Notes: a model not told the origin generated them from the letters alone. A stretch of DNA of 64,000 bases from JBCCGR01 sp039029195 (GCA_039029195.1 JBCCGR010000013.1:1-64000), one strand, 5' to 3'; counted from the stretch's first letter, positions 19,407-28,869 are shown. Numbers and translations are program-made.

Positions 19407-20042
19407 ATGACAAAGATCACCCCAGATGTTCAGGATCTGCTGCTGGTCATCGATGTCCAGAATGATTTCTGTCCTGGTGGTTCTTTGGCTGTTCCAGGCG
19501 GCGATGAGATCGTTGGCCCGCTCAATGGGCTGATGCAAAAGTTCAAGACGGTCGTGCTCACTCAAGATTGGCATCCGGCGGGGCACAGCTCATTCGCGTC
19601 CTCTCACGACAAGCTGGAACCCTATTCCGTTGTGAGCATGCCTTATGGCGCACAAACTCTGTGGCCGGATCACTGTATCCAAGGATCTGCAGGCGCAGAC
19701 TTTCACCCCAATCTCGACACCAGCCAGGCCACTCTCATTGTCCGCAAAGGCTATAGACGGGCAATCGACTCCTACTCGGCCTACTTTGAAAATGACCATA
19801 TGACGCCCACCGGACTGGCGGGGTATTGCCAGGAAATGGGCATCTCACGAGTGTTTTGCGCAGGGCTGGCGTTGGATTTTTGTGTAAAATTCTCAGCTGA
19901 AGATGCCGTCGCATGCGGTTTCGAGACTTTTTTGATCAAAGATCTTTGCCGTGCAATTGACCTTGATGGGTCCAGACAAGCCGCGATTGACAGCATGGCC
20001 GCAAAATCGGTCCAGCCAATTGAAAGTGACGATCTTCACTGA
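19407..20042 (+). CDS. pncA: Nicotinamidase, PncA-like cysteine hydrolase
   Basis: 211 residues, isochorismatase-like fold. It converts nicotinamide to nicotinate for NAD salvage. The catalytic triad can be placed: Asp in VIDVQNDF, Lys in VRKGY, Cys in LDFCVKFSA. The metal site QDWHPAGH is present, which separates true nicotinamidases from other family members. The gene begins 12 bp after the Crp-family regulator gene, so the two are probably cotranscribed. Confidence 0.92.
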   Translation: MTKITPDVQDLLLVIDVQNDFCPGGSLAVPGGDEIVGPLNGLMQKFKTVVLTQDWHPAGHSSFASSHDKLEPYSVVSMPYGAQTLWPDHCIQGSAGADFHPNLDTSQATLIVRKGYRRAIDSYSAYFENDHMTPTGLAGYCQEMGISRVFCAGLALDFCVKFSAEDAVACGFETFLIKDLCRAIDLDGSRQAAIDSMAAKSVQPIESDDLH

Positions 20043-20357
20043 AGGCCACGTGGACAATTTCGCAGCGGGTGCTTCTTTATGGCAGCCAGTTGGAACCGAA
20101 CCGTTCCGTTGTTTCGATCGAAATGAAGATCAAGATTAATCCCAACGGCCGCTAAACCCACGAATTAGTTGGAAATCAGGGGCTCCAGAGCTGACGAATA
20201 TATGGGCTCGTCTGGCTCCGGAGCCGAACGGCCAAAAAGGTCCCTAACCCTGATTTTGGCCCCAAACAGATCGCGCAACGCAGTCTGCCAAATCAGATTA
20301 GAAAAATGAGACTACTCTATATGTGCAATTCTTCACATCACGATCATTGACGATGGC
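20043..20357. other. Intergenic region with long-range inverted repeat (20173-20256)
   Basis: 315 bp between convergent pncA and the P450 gene; no gene seen. AAATCAGGG (20173-20181) and CCCTGATTT (20248-20256) are perfect reverse complements enclosing a GC-rich stretch that contains the palindrome GGCTCCGGAGCC, so a branched structure is possible. It could be a bidirectional terminator region. No T run follows. Confidence 0.4.
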
Positions 20358-21668
20358 TCAATTGGGGTCAAACTCCATCCACATGGATTCCGGGAAAGCG
20401 CCCCACTTGTTCAATCTCCCCGCCTTTCCAGGAGCCCGTCTTAGATTTCTTTGAACGAGTAGCGCTTTCAAGGTATGGGTGATCTGGGAATTCGCGATGT
20501 GAGCACCGATGCACCAGTGAATGCCATGACCGTAAAGCATGTAGTTGCCGTCGGGTCGGTTGGGATTAAATCTCAACGGATCTTTGACGACACGGTCATC
20601 CATCATGGCAGACTGTGTCGAGGCGATAACGGTGGAACCGGCCTTCAGGGTCTTCTGATATTTCTGCCCCACCCCAAGCGCGGTATCCGTATTGAGATAA
20701 CGCAATGGACCCGGATTTAGTGGACGAAAGCGCATCGCTTCCAGAAGGCATTTATTGAGAAGCTGATCTTCGTTTGCCAAAGCCGCTCGCCGACTGGCAT
20801 CAAAGGCCTCCGCTTTGGACATGACGATATCCAGCATGTGCCCTGCGGCCATTGTGTTTGTTGGCACAAAACCAGCAATCATGCTGACCATGGCGCCGCA
20901 GATATCACCGTCTGAGATCTTGTCCGGACTTTTCGACTGCATCTCGACCAAACGGCCGAGTGGTGTGTTTGATCGCTGTTTTCGCAGCCGCTCAATTTCC
21001 AATGAGCGCATTGTCATACGCTCAAGCTTTTTCGAACCAATTATGGCCATTCGGCGAACATCAGCATTGCCTGCAAAGTCGGCGAAGTAGAGCGTGCTCA
21101 TTGAAATTGCCCATTGAGAAAACGCCCGTTCTTCACTGGTTTTGATGTCGTAGCCATAATAGTCACGAGCAACCCGCACGGGAATGGCGGTGATCAGGTC
21201 CTGAACGGCATCTATTCTTCCGTTTGAAGCTGCCACAGCCTCCTGCGCAAGTTGAGCAGACACCGGTGTAACCACCTCGGCAATGTCCTGGCGCCTGAAA
21301 GCGCGCGCCAGCATGTCCTTGGTGATTCGATAGGCCGGCCCGTCCTGCATGCCCAGAACGGCTTCAACGCCACCGTTGGTGTCCACCATGTCAGGCCCAA
21401 ACGGTGTCTCAAACACATCCTGGCGCTCAAGAACTTCCCGTACATCTTCATCACGCGCAACGAACGAGATTTTTCCGATCGTCAAGAGTGGAAAGAAGTT
21501 CCGAATGATCCGTTGCCACCAATACGGATGGTTAATCATTAGGTTGGCAATTTTCGCAGCCATACCCGAGGACTTGAACAGATTATAGTCAAAGTCGTCG
21601 TCAGCAGTGACATCAAGAGGCTGAGACCGCAGTTCATTGATGCGATCATAATACTTCATCTTGATCAT
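20358..21668 (-). CDS. Cytochrome P450
   Basis: 436 residues from the ATG at 21668 (in-frame alternatives: 21659 and an upstream codon at 21743). A haem-thiolate monooxygenase. The haem-binding loop reads YGHGIHWCIGAH with axial Cys386; Tyr stands where most family members have Phe. The K-helix ExxR is EAMR, followed by FRPLNPGPLRY. The usual I-helix acid/Thr pair appears as GFVPTNTMAAG, so the proton-delivery acidic residue seems absent. No ferredoxin or reductase partner is adjacent. It is transcribed in the same direction as the cyclase gene upstream, with a CRP-like site between them. Confidence 0.9.
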   Translation of the reverse strand: MIKMKYYDRINELRSQPLDVTADDDFDYNLFKSSGMAAKIANLMINHPYWWQRIIRNFFPLLTIGKISFVARDEDVREVLERQDVFETPFGPDMVDTNGGVEAVLGMQDGPAYRITKDMLARAFRRQDIAEVVTPVSAQLAQEAVAASNGRIDAVQDLITAIPVRVARDYYGYDIKTSEERAFSQWAISMSTLYFADFAGNADVRRMAIIGSKKLERMTMRSLEIERLRKQRSNTPLGRLVEMQSKSPDKISDGDICGAMVSMIAGFVPTNTMAAGHMLDIVMSKAEAFDASRRAALANEDQLLNKCLLEAMRFRPLNPGPLRYLNTDTALGVGQKYQKTLKAGSTVIASTQSAMMDDRVVKDPLRFNPNRPDGNYMLYGHGIHWCIGAHIANSQITHTLKALLVQRNLRRAPGKAGRLNKWGAFPESMWMEFDPN

Positions 21669-21736
21669 GGCGGGCCCCCGCACCCAAAGTTGCAAAAAGT
21701 CACACTTCACATAGGAAAGCGATTTCACCGAATGTC

Positions 21737-21752
21737 TGTGCAAATGTTCACA
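21737..21752. promoter_or_regulatory. Candidate CRP-type operator upstream of the P450 gene
   Basis: TGTGCAAATGTTCACA is a 5-6-5 palindrome matching the CRP consensus TGTGA-N6-TCACA at 9 of 10 positions. It lies about 70-85 bp before the P450 start codon, a usual activator position, and in the gap after the nucleotide cyclase gene. A regulator with a CRP-like recognition helix is encoded about 2.4 kb away. The binding itself is inference. Confidence 0.6.
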
Positions 21753-21809
21753 CCGGACTGAATCTGTTCAAATCATTTGCGTCCGATGTTTAACAAAGTC
21801 CAAACCTTC

Positions 21810-23624
21810 TCAACTAGTTGCCTCGGCATATCCGGCCAGTTGCAACCCATCGATGAGATATTGATTGGATGTCTCATTAAGGAATGGGAGCCAGCGAATA
21901 TGATCTACGCGAAAATTTGGGCATCTCGAACGGAACGCGCTGATGCGCTCCTCCGCCTCGCGAACCTGTCCACTGCGCGCCAGTGACGCAATTTGAACAA
22001 CATGCGCGTACCAATAACCGGGCCGTTCATTGAGTGAGCGCTTGGCAAACTCAACTGATTCTCGCCAGCTTTGATCAATGTGCTGCGCGATTCCCATTTC
22101 GCAAAGAGTATGAAACCGACTTATATCCGTCGGATTGAGCCGCATTGCAGTTTTGAGCGGTTCGATGGCTTCCGCGCCCTCCCAGCAAAGAATGTGGGTC
22201 GTTCCGATTGATGCGTGGGCAATCGACGAACTTGGGTCACGGCGAACCGCCTCTTGTAACATTGATCGCGCCTCGACCGGGCTCTTCAGCATCAGTTGGG
22301 CAATTCCGATCAACATATGTGGACGAGCATCCATGTGGTCCATGTGCATCGCCCAGCGCGCGAGTTTCTCCATCTCAAACAGGTTTTCTTTGTCGCCCCG
22401 CTGCGTCCAGACGTGCCACCAGTGCCACCAAGACGTTTGCACCAGCGCGTCCACAGAATTGGGATCTTTTTCCAGCGCCTCCTCAAAACAATCCTTCGCC
22501 CGTTCAGCATCCTCGCGAGTCAGCTTGTTTTGATGCCACATACCCTTTCGAACCAGGTCCCAGGTATCGAGATTGCCAACAGGTTTGGAATAAGCTCTGA
22601 ACTGCTCTGCCCGATCGATCTCCGCATTGAGCCTACCAATAATACCCAGCGAAATATTCTCCATCAGGTCAAACAATTCATCCATGCTGGAATCGAAATT
22701 GTCAGACCACATGAGCGTGCCGGGTTTGGCATCAACAAGCTGAAGCGAAACTCGAAACTTCGGACCGGCAAACAGGATCGAGCCCTGCACCAGATATCGC
22801 GCGCCCAACGATCTCCCAATGGTTTTTTCATCGACCGGCTTTCCGCGAAAAACGAAGCTGGAATTTCGCGAGATCACCGGAAACCAACGAAGTTTGGACA
22901 AACCTCGGATCAGATCTTCGGCGATACCATCGGCGATGTATTCGTTTTCCTTGCCAGCACCGCGCAACTCAAGAGGAAGAACGGCCAGCGCCGGACGATC
23001 ATCAAACCCTGGAATTCTCTCAAATTCATCAGCCGATCCGCCCGCGCGCGAAGCAGGCGGAAGCGATGGAAGTTGTTCCTCATCATCGTCTTCAAGAAAG
23101 CCAAGTACCGCGTGATAGATTCGGACATCAACGCCGACGTTTTTCAGTCGGTGATATCCGTCATCAACAAACGCAATATCCGTTTTGCCAGCAACGTGAT
23201 TGTAGACCGTTCCCGTGATTGCAATGCCGCCCTTGCGCGCGCGCGCCTGAACGCGAGCAGCGATGTTGACATCATCACCGAACAGATCGTCACCCCGTGC
23301 AATCACATCACCGGTGTTGATGCCCACGCGAAATCGCATTCTGGCGTCGACATCCAGATCTGCGTTCTCACCCGCAATTTCCTTTTGAAATTCCGCAGCG
23401 GCGCGCACCGCATCCACCGGGCTTGCAAACTCCGCCATAAGGCTATCACCGGCTACACCGAACAGGCGCCCATCAAAACCCGCTACTTGCCGGTCGATGA
23501 GTTCGCGATAGCGCGCAAGAATGGTGAGCGTTCGTTCCTCGTTCGCCCCCATCATCTTGGTGTACCCGACAACATCAATTGACATGATGGTGACGAGAGT
23601 GCGCTTGAATTCCTGTCCCGGCAT
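21810..23624 (-). CDS. Class III adenylate/guanylate cyclase with TolB-like and TPR regions
   Basis: 604 residues, cytosolic (no membrane segment seen). The N-terminal class III cyclase domain (about 8-175) has the first metal-binding Asp in IMSIDVVGYT, the second in VAGDSLMAEF, and the FGDDVNIAARVQ substrate region. A linker leads to a TolB-like domain (about 215-345: ADGIAEDLIRGLSKLRW, VISRNSSFVFRGK) and a C-terminal helical TPR-like part. This architecture is common in rhizobial cyclases. It probably makes cAMP; GTP specificity cannot be excluded by eye. Confidence 0.9.
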   Translation of the reverse strand: MPGQEFKRTLVTIMSIDVVGYTKMMGANEERTLTILARYRELIDRQVAGFDGRLFGVAGDSLMAEFASPVDAVRAAAEFQKEIAGENADLDVDARMRFRVGINTGDVIARGDDLFGDDVNIAARVQARARKGGIAITGTVYNHVAGKTDIAFVDDGYHRLKNVGVDVRIYHAVLGFLEDDDEEQLPSLPPASRAGGSADEFERIPGFDDRPALAVLPLELRGAGKENEYIADGIAEDLIRGLSKLRWFPVISRNSSFVFRGKPVDEKTIGRSLGARYLVQGSILFAGPKFRVSLQLVDAKPGTLMWSDNFDSSMDELFDLMENISLGIIGRLNAEIDRAEQFRAYSKPVGNLDTWDLVRKGMWHQNKLTREDAERAKDCFEEALEKDPNSVDALVQTSWWHWWHVWTQRGDKENLFEMEKLARWAMHMDHMDARPHMLIGIAQLMLKSPVEARSMLQEAVRRDPSSSIAHASIGTTHILCWEGAEAIEPLKTAMRLNPTDISRFHTLCEMGIAQHIDQSWRESVEFAKRSLNERPGYWYAHVVQIASLARSGQVREAEERISAFRSRCPNFRVDHIRWLPFLNETSNQYLIDGLQLAGYAEATS

Positions 23625-23965
23625 TGGTCCCCACCTGACGGCCGTTCAGGTTTTTCTTATCAAAATCAATCGTCTGACACGAGTGCCAACTGTTGCACTG
23701 GCAATAAATTTGACAAAGAAATTCCAGGAAAAAGACTAGAAACAGAGAGCCCTGGTCTCAAAATCAAAACTTTGCGATCAAAATTCCTGAAGTCGTTCCT
23801 CTCTTGATGGAATCATCAAAGGGACAAGGAACCGACTCGAACAAGTGCTTGGAGCGCAGAAGCGTTGCCGCGATATGGCAATGCGCTCTGATGTTCACGT
23901 TGCCGGCCCGCATTGCCAGGCTATCAACTACGAGTGCGCATCGTCTAGATTTGGATCAGAAATGA
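23625..23965. other. Intergenic region, no feature seen
   Basis: 341 bp between the cyclase start and the end of the secretion adaptor gene (both minus strand). It should hold the cyclase promoter, but I see no convincing -35/-10 pair, CRP site, terminator or small gene. Confidence 0.4.
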
Positions 23966-25300
23966 TCAACTCTGTCGAAATGCGCGATGAAACGAATCGC
24001 TGAATGGGCGGATCAAATACCCAAAAAAAGTGCGGGATTCGGTTTGAATGAATGTCTCGACCGGCATGCCGGGGTAAATTGCTTCTTCTGAAAATTCAGA
24101 AGATGCCGACTGCGTCATCTTCAATCGCACCGAATAGTACGCTTGTCCGCTGGCAGGATCCACAAGCCGATCAGCGGATACATACTCCACCACTGCCGGA
24201 ACATCCGGCTCATTCCTGTTGAGCGTTGTGAACCGCAATGTTGCGGTCTGTCCCACCTGAACATCATCAATATCTGCGACAGAGATGCGGGTCTCCACAA
24301 TCAACGCGTTTCCTGTTGGAAGAAGTTCAGCAACGGTTTCTCCCGGACGAACAACACCACCTTTCGTGTTCTTGTTCAGCGAAACCACAACACCATTTGC
24401 TGGTGCCGCAACGATCACGCGCTGCAGAATGTTGCGTGCCTGCGCAAGTTGAGCACGCGTTTCAGCGATCCTAGTGCGAACTTCGCCCAGTTGGGCGGCG
24501 GCTCGTTCAGCGCGGCGGGCGTTTAACTCGACTGTTGATTGCTGAATCTCAACGATCGCGGCACGCGCCCGACCCAATTGCGCGTCAAGACTTCCGACCC
24601 GACCTTCAAGATCAGCCAGATTTCGTTTGAGGCCATTATATTGTGATCGATTGGTCAGCCCGCGCCTCAGCAGCTTGCCTTTGCGAACAATGTCATCCCT
24701 CAAAAGAGCCATTTGCTTGAGGGACGCAACCCGTTGAGCCTTCAATCCCGAAAACTGTTCGTCTATGGCAGCGCGCCGCTGTGCAAACATGGCAAGCTCA
24801 GCCCGATGACGTTTCATACGTTTCTCGAACTCGTCGATCTGTTCATCGATGTCATCGGTCAAACTCAACGCAGATGCGTGAGCGCGCAATATTGCCGGAA
24901 ATGACAAGCTGGACTTCCCGTCCCGTTCCGCTTCCAATCGGATCGCCCGCGCATCATAGGCGACAAGACGCAAGGCCAATTGACTGTAGCGCGCTGTCGC
25001 TGCGGTCTTGTCGAGCTTCAGCAATGGGGTGTTCTTTTTTACCTGCTCACCCTCGCGAACCAGAATCTCATCAACGATCCCGCCTTCAAGGTGTTGAATC
25101 ACCAGGTTTTGCCCTTTGGCTGCAACAACCCCGGTCGAGATTGTAGCACCAGCGAGCGGCGCCAGCCCGGCCCACATTACGAAGCCAAACAAAAACGCGC
25201 CGACAATTGCGCATCCCACTTTTAGCGGAATGGCATGGTTTGAATCGATTCCATCAGACCATTGTTTCGCAGAATTCTCGGGAGAACTTGGCGGCTTCAT
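23966..25300 (-). CDS. Type I secretion membrane fusion protein, HlyD family
   Basis: 444 residues. A short cytosolic N-terminus precedes one membrane helix (about 28-50), a lipoyl-like half (AKGQNLVIQHLEGGIVDEILVREGEQV), a long coiled coil (about 100-285), the second lipoyl half (VIVAAPANGVVVSLN) and a beta-barrel domain. It bridges the inner-membrane ABC exporter to an outer-membrane channel. Its ATG overlaps the stop of the ABC gene (TAATG), so the two are coupled. No TolC-like gene is in the window. Confidence 0.93.
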   Translation of the reverse strand: MKPPSSPENSAKQWSDGIDSNHAIPLKVGCAIVGAFLFGFVMWAGLAPLAGATISTGVVAAKGQNLVIQHLEGGIVDEILVREGEQVKKNTPLLKLDKTAATARYSQLALRLVAYDARAIRLEAERDGKSSLSFPAILRAHASALSLTDDIDEQIDEFEKRMKRHRAELAMFAQRRAAIDEQFSGLKAQRVASLKQMALLRDDIVRKGKLLRRGLTNRSQYNGLKRNLADLEGRVGSLDAQLGRARAAIVEIQQSTVELNARRAERAAAQLGEVRTRIAETRAQLAQARNILQRVIVAAPANGVVVSLNKNTKGGVVRPGETVAELLPTGNALIVETRISVADIDDVQVGQTATLRFTTLNRNEPDVPAVVEYVSADRLVDPASGQAYYSVRLKMTQSASSEFSEEAIYPGMPVETFIQTESRTFFGYLIRPFSDSFHRAFRQS

Positions 25301-27066
25301 TATGCTGCTCCCCGGTCAAGCGCATGCTTGGCATTCTTTTCTTCGGAAACAGCTGCCTCATGTGCAGCTTTTTGTTTTTGCCGCATGGATTTCAGTTTCA
25401 AGCGGGTCGCAAAATCGTCACGCGATCCGAAATACGAAACAAATCCGTCAGACATCAACAACACCTTGTCCACATGGGCGAGCGCTTGCTGTCTCTGAGT
25501 AATCAAAATTACCGTTGCTCCGCGTGACTTTGCGTCCTTCATTGCAAGGTGCAGCGCGGCCTCGCCGTCTACATCAAGGTTGGCATTGGGTTCATCGAGA
25601 ACCACAATCTCCGGATCGCCGAAGAACGCCCGGGCAAGAGCGATTCTTTGTTTTTCTCCACCGGACAGCACTTTTCCGCCCGCTCCTATGACCGTGTCAT
25701 AACCATCAGTAAAGCGCTGAATGAGGGTTTCAGCCTGGGCGACTCTCGCTGCACGAATGACTTCCTTACGATCAAAGCCACCCTTCATCCGTGCAATATT
25801 GTCGGCAATCGTTCCCGGCATCAGGTCAACGTCCTGGGACAAAAAACCGAGCTTCTGGCTTCGGCTTTGATCGTCCCAGCGCGCAATATCGACCCCGTTA
25901 AGTCGGATGGATCCAGCGTCGATATCCGAAGCTCCAATCAGCGCCCGCGCGAGGCTCGACTTACCGGCACCGCTTGGCCCGACTATGGCCAGGCACTCTC
26001 CGCCAGCGAGTTCAAACGACACTTTCTTCAGGATCGCGTTATCAATTGACCGTTTGCCGGCAAACACCACACAATCCTCGACAGAAACGCGGCCATCATC
26101 ATGAGGAAATCCCGGAAAAGTCGGTTGAGCCCGAAGCGAACTGACCTCATCTCCAAGCCGTTGCCATGCGGTGTATGCAGAAACGTATTGTCGCCAGTTC
26201 CCGATAACCTGATCGATGGGCTGCAGCCCACGGCCGGCAATTATGGACGCGGCAAAGATCATTCCAGCACTCATCTGGCCATCCAGAACCAATACAGCAC
26301 CCCAACCAAGCACAGCCATTTGGAGAGCTGCACGAAGAGCTTTTGAACTCCCTGAAATTAGGGCGTTGAACAACGAAATCCGGTCTTGGCTCGCCAGAGC
26401 ACTTGCATGCTCTCGTCCCCAATTCTCGGTACAGTCAGACCACATTCCCATCGCTTGAACGGTGTCACGGCATTGAGCAAAATGATCTGCCTTTCGCATC
26501 GCATTTTGCGTGTGCTTGCCGACCCGGCCCGTATGTCGGCTGCTTTGGATCTGGTTGAGGATTGCCAGTCCGGCCAAAACAGCGGCGCCCACGGTAACCA
26601 GAACGAACAGCGACGGGTTAATAAAGAACAGCAGACAAACAAAGAGTGGTGCGAACGGCAGGTCCATGAGTGCAAAAAAGGCTCGCGAAGCCACCAGCGA
26701 ACTGACACTCGACAGATCCCGCAATGGGCTGAGGCTCTCTCGGCCTCGTTCCTTGCCGCCAATGGAAGCGACTAGAGCCGGACCGCCCAAATGAGCATTC
26801 AGCCGCCCGACGGCGCGTTGCGCAATGATTGAACGAACGGCCTCAATAGCGCCCATAACCGCAAGGCTGAGGGCTGCAAACAAGGACAGAAAAACAAGTG
26901 TCTCCATGCTGGAAGACGACAATACCCTGTCGTAAACCTGGAGCATGTAAAGCGGCAGGGTCAGCAACAGAATGTTAACGACGAATGCAAACGCCGCTAA
27001 AATCCAGATGATTTTTCGAAATTCAGACTTCGCTATCGCGATGTCATCACTGTCCCGTTCCGCCAC
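25300..27066 (-). CDS. Type I secretion ABC permease/ATPase, PrtD type
   Basis: 588 residues, GTG start. About six membrane helices (residues 20-310) are fused to an ATPase domain with Walker A GPSGAGKSS, signature LSGGEKQRIALARA and Walker B IVVLDEPNANLD. No N-terminal peptidase C39 domain is present, so substrates are likely of the RTX/protease class with C-terminal secretion signals rather than leader-peptide bacteriocins. No RTX substrate gene is next to it. Diverges from hemA. Confidence 0.93.
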   Translation of the reverse strand: MAERDSDDIAIAKSEFRKIIWILAAFAFVVNILLLTLPLYMLQVYDRVLSSSSMETLVFLSLFAALSLAVMGAIEAVRSIIAQRAVGRLNAHLGGPALVASIGGKERGRESLSPLRDLSSVSSLVASRAFFALMDLPFAPLFVCLLFFINPSLFVLVTVGAAVLAGLAILNQIQSSRHTGRVGKHTQNAMRKADHFAQCRDTVQAMGMWSDCTENWGREHASALASQDRISLFNALISGSSKALRAALQMAVLGWGAVLVLDGQMSAGMIFAASIIAGRGLQPIDQVIGNWRQYVSAYTAWQRLGDEVSSLRAQPTFPGFPHDDGRVSVEDCVVFAGKRSIDNAILKKVSFELAGGECLAIVGPSGAGKSSLARALIGASDIDAGSIRLNGVDIARWDDQSRSQKLGFLSQDVDLMPGTIADNIARMKGGFDRKEVIRAARVAQAETLIQRFTDGYDTVIGAGGKVLSGGEKQRIALARAFFGDPEIVVLDEPNANLDVDGEAALHLAMKDAKSRGATVILITQRQQALAHVDKVLLMSDGFVSYFGSRDDFATRLKLKSMRQKQKAAHEAAVSEEKNAKHALDRGAA

Positions 27067-27361
27067 AATATCGCCCTGAACCCCTTGTTTTCTGCGGTTC
27101 TCGACCGCTTGGCATTAAGGTATCAAAAGCGTGTGGGAATTTCGTAAACTGCAATCTTTCGCGTTGCGTTTGCCGACAATCTGCCAGCTTTGGTGGCCAT
27201 AGCCGCAATTCGAAAGCCGAAGCCTTCTATGTGGGGCATTGCTCATGAGAGTGCCAATATCACGCAGATAGTTGAGTTGACGTGATACTGGTGGTTTCAT
27301 ATGCCACTTGGCACGATCCTAATCTTCGATTGAAGGTTTGGACAGTCAACGGAGTTACACT

Positions 27362-28651
27362 GTGTCGCGACGTCATGAAATCTATTTCGAAAACGCTTTG
27401 AGCGCTTTGCGGGACGAAAAGCGTTATCGGGTGTTTGCCGATCTTGAACGCATCGCAGGCAGTTTTCCGAAGGCAATCTGGCGCAACGGCAGCGAAGCGC
27501 GCGAGATAACCATTTGGTGCTCCAACGACTATCTGGGGATGGGCCAGCACCCTGATGTTGTTGCATCCATGGCGGATACGGCTCGATCAATGGGTGCCGG
27601 AGCCGGCGGAACCCGCAATATTTCCGGCACCAATCACCCCATGGTGGAGTTGGAAGCCGAGTTGGCGGACTTGCACAGCAAGGAAGCGGCACTGGTCTTC
27701 ACGTCAGGGTTTGTGTCCAACCTTGCCGGCATATCTACTATCGCCAAATTGCTGCCTGACTGCCTGATCTTGTCGGATGAGCTCAATCACGCCTCCATGA
27801 TCGACGGCATCAAGGCTTCCGGTTGCTCAAAGCAGATCTTTCGCCACAACGATCTCAACCACCTGGAAAGCCTTCTCCAGGCGGCCGATCCCAACCGTCC
27901 AAAGCTGATCGTTTTTGAATCTGTTTACTCAATGGATGGCGACATCGCACCAATTGCGGAAATTGCAGATCTCGCAGAACGTTATGACGCCATGACCTAT
28001 ATTGATGAGGTCCATGCAGTGGGCATGTATGGGCCACGTGGCGGCGGCATCACAGATCGCGAACAGATTGCCCATCGAATTGATGTGATTGAGGGCACGC
28101 TTGCCAAGGCATTCGGCGTGATGGGTGGATATATCGCCGGCTCAAAGTCAGTGGTTGATGCAGTGCGGTCCTATGCATCCGGATTTATCTTCACCACCGC
28201 ATTGCCACCTTCCCTGACAGCCGCAGCCACCACATCAATTCGCCACCTGAAGGATTCTTCGGTTGAGCGGGAGTGTCATCAGCAGCAGGCACAACGAACC
28301 AAAGAAACACTGACCGAGGCCGGACTGCCGGTGGCCGAAACACCGACCCATATTGTACCAGTTCATGTGGGCGACGCTGAACTCTGCAAAAAAGCCAGCG
28401 ATCTTTTGTTGGAAAAGCATGGGATTTACATCCAACCCATTAACTATCCGACGGTTCCGCGTGGCACCGAACGCCTGCGCATTACCCCTTCCCCCCTTCA
28501 TTCAGACAAACTCATCGATGAGCTGCGTGATGCCTTGGTCAGCGTCTGGAGTGAGTTGGGAATTGAAGCCTCGCAGCCTTCCTTGGGAACCACACCTTCG
28601 ACGATGGCACTCGGCGGAGAACCTTTGGTGATCGCCAAGTCTGGCGGTTGA
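27362..28651 (+). CDS. hemA: 5-aminolevulinate synthase
   Basis: 429 residues from the GTG at 27362, 9 nt after CGGAG. It condenses glycine and succinyl-CoA to 5-aminolevulinate, the alphaproteobacterial first step of haem synthesis. A PLP fold-type I enzyme: GAGAGGTRNISGT, the Asp-containing YIDEVHAVGMYG, and the Schiff-base Lys in GTLAKAFGVMGGY. An in-frame TTG at 27338 would add 8 residues lacking family similarity. Haem supply would serve the P450 and the cytochrome c encoded here. Confidence 0.95.
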   Translation: MSRRHEIYFENALSALRDEKRYRVFADLERIAGSFPKAIWRNGSEAREITIWCSNDYLGMGQHPDVVASMADTARSMGAGAGGTRNISGTNHPMVELEAELADLHSKEAALVFTSGFVSNLAGISTIAKLLPDCLILSDELNHASMIDGIKASGCSKQIFRHNDLNHLESLLQAADPNRPKLIVFESVYSMDGDIAPIAEIADLAERYDAMTYIDEVHAVGMYGPRGGGITDREQIAHRIDVIEGTLAKAFGVMGGYIAGSKSVVDAVRSYASGFIFTTALPPSLTAAATTSIRHLKDSSVERECHQQQAQRTKETLTEAGLPVAETPTHIVPVHVGDAELCKKASDLLLEKHGIYIQPINYPTVPRGTERLRITPSPLHSDKLIDELRDALVSVWSELGIEASQPSLGTTPSTMALGGEPLVIAKSGG

Positions 28652-28655
28652 GACG

Positions 28656-28684
28656 AACCGCCTCAACTTTCGAAGCGGTTTTTT
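28656..28684 (+). terminator. Intrinsic terminator of hemA
   Basis: AACCGC and GCGGTT form a stem followed by a continuous T run, 5 nt after the hemA stop. A competing 7-bp stem GGCGGTT/AACCGCC (28643-28649 with 28656-28662) overlaps the stop codon and would prevent the terminator stem. Confidence 0.65.
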
Positions 28685-28869
28685 GCAAAGTCGAACAACG
28701 CCAGAACGCGCGCTTTCCAAGCCGCTTCTGATTGATCCTGCTTATGGTTAATCAATCATTGCCGCCCTGCCCGCAAAAATAGGGGTGTTCGGTAGGATTA
28801 TCTCAATTTTCGTCAGATAGCTTCGGTGCCAAATCCAGCCTGAATTGCGGCCAGATCCAAGGCAGTCCG

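Noticed and set aside
22296..23582. 428-codon plus-strand reading frame
   Set aside because: Antisense to the cyclase gene; translation shows no family features and arises from codon bias of the real gene.
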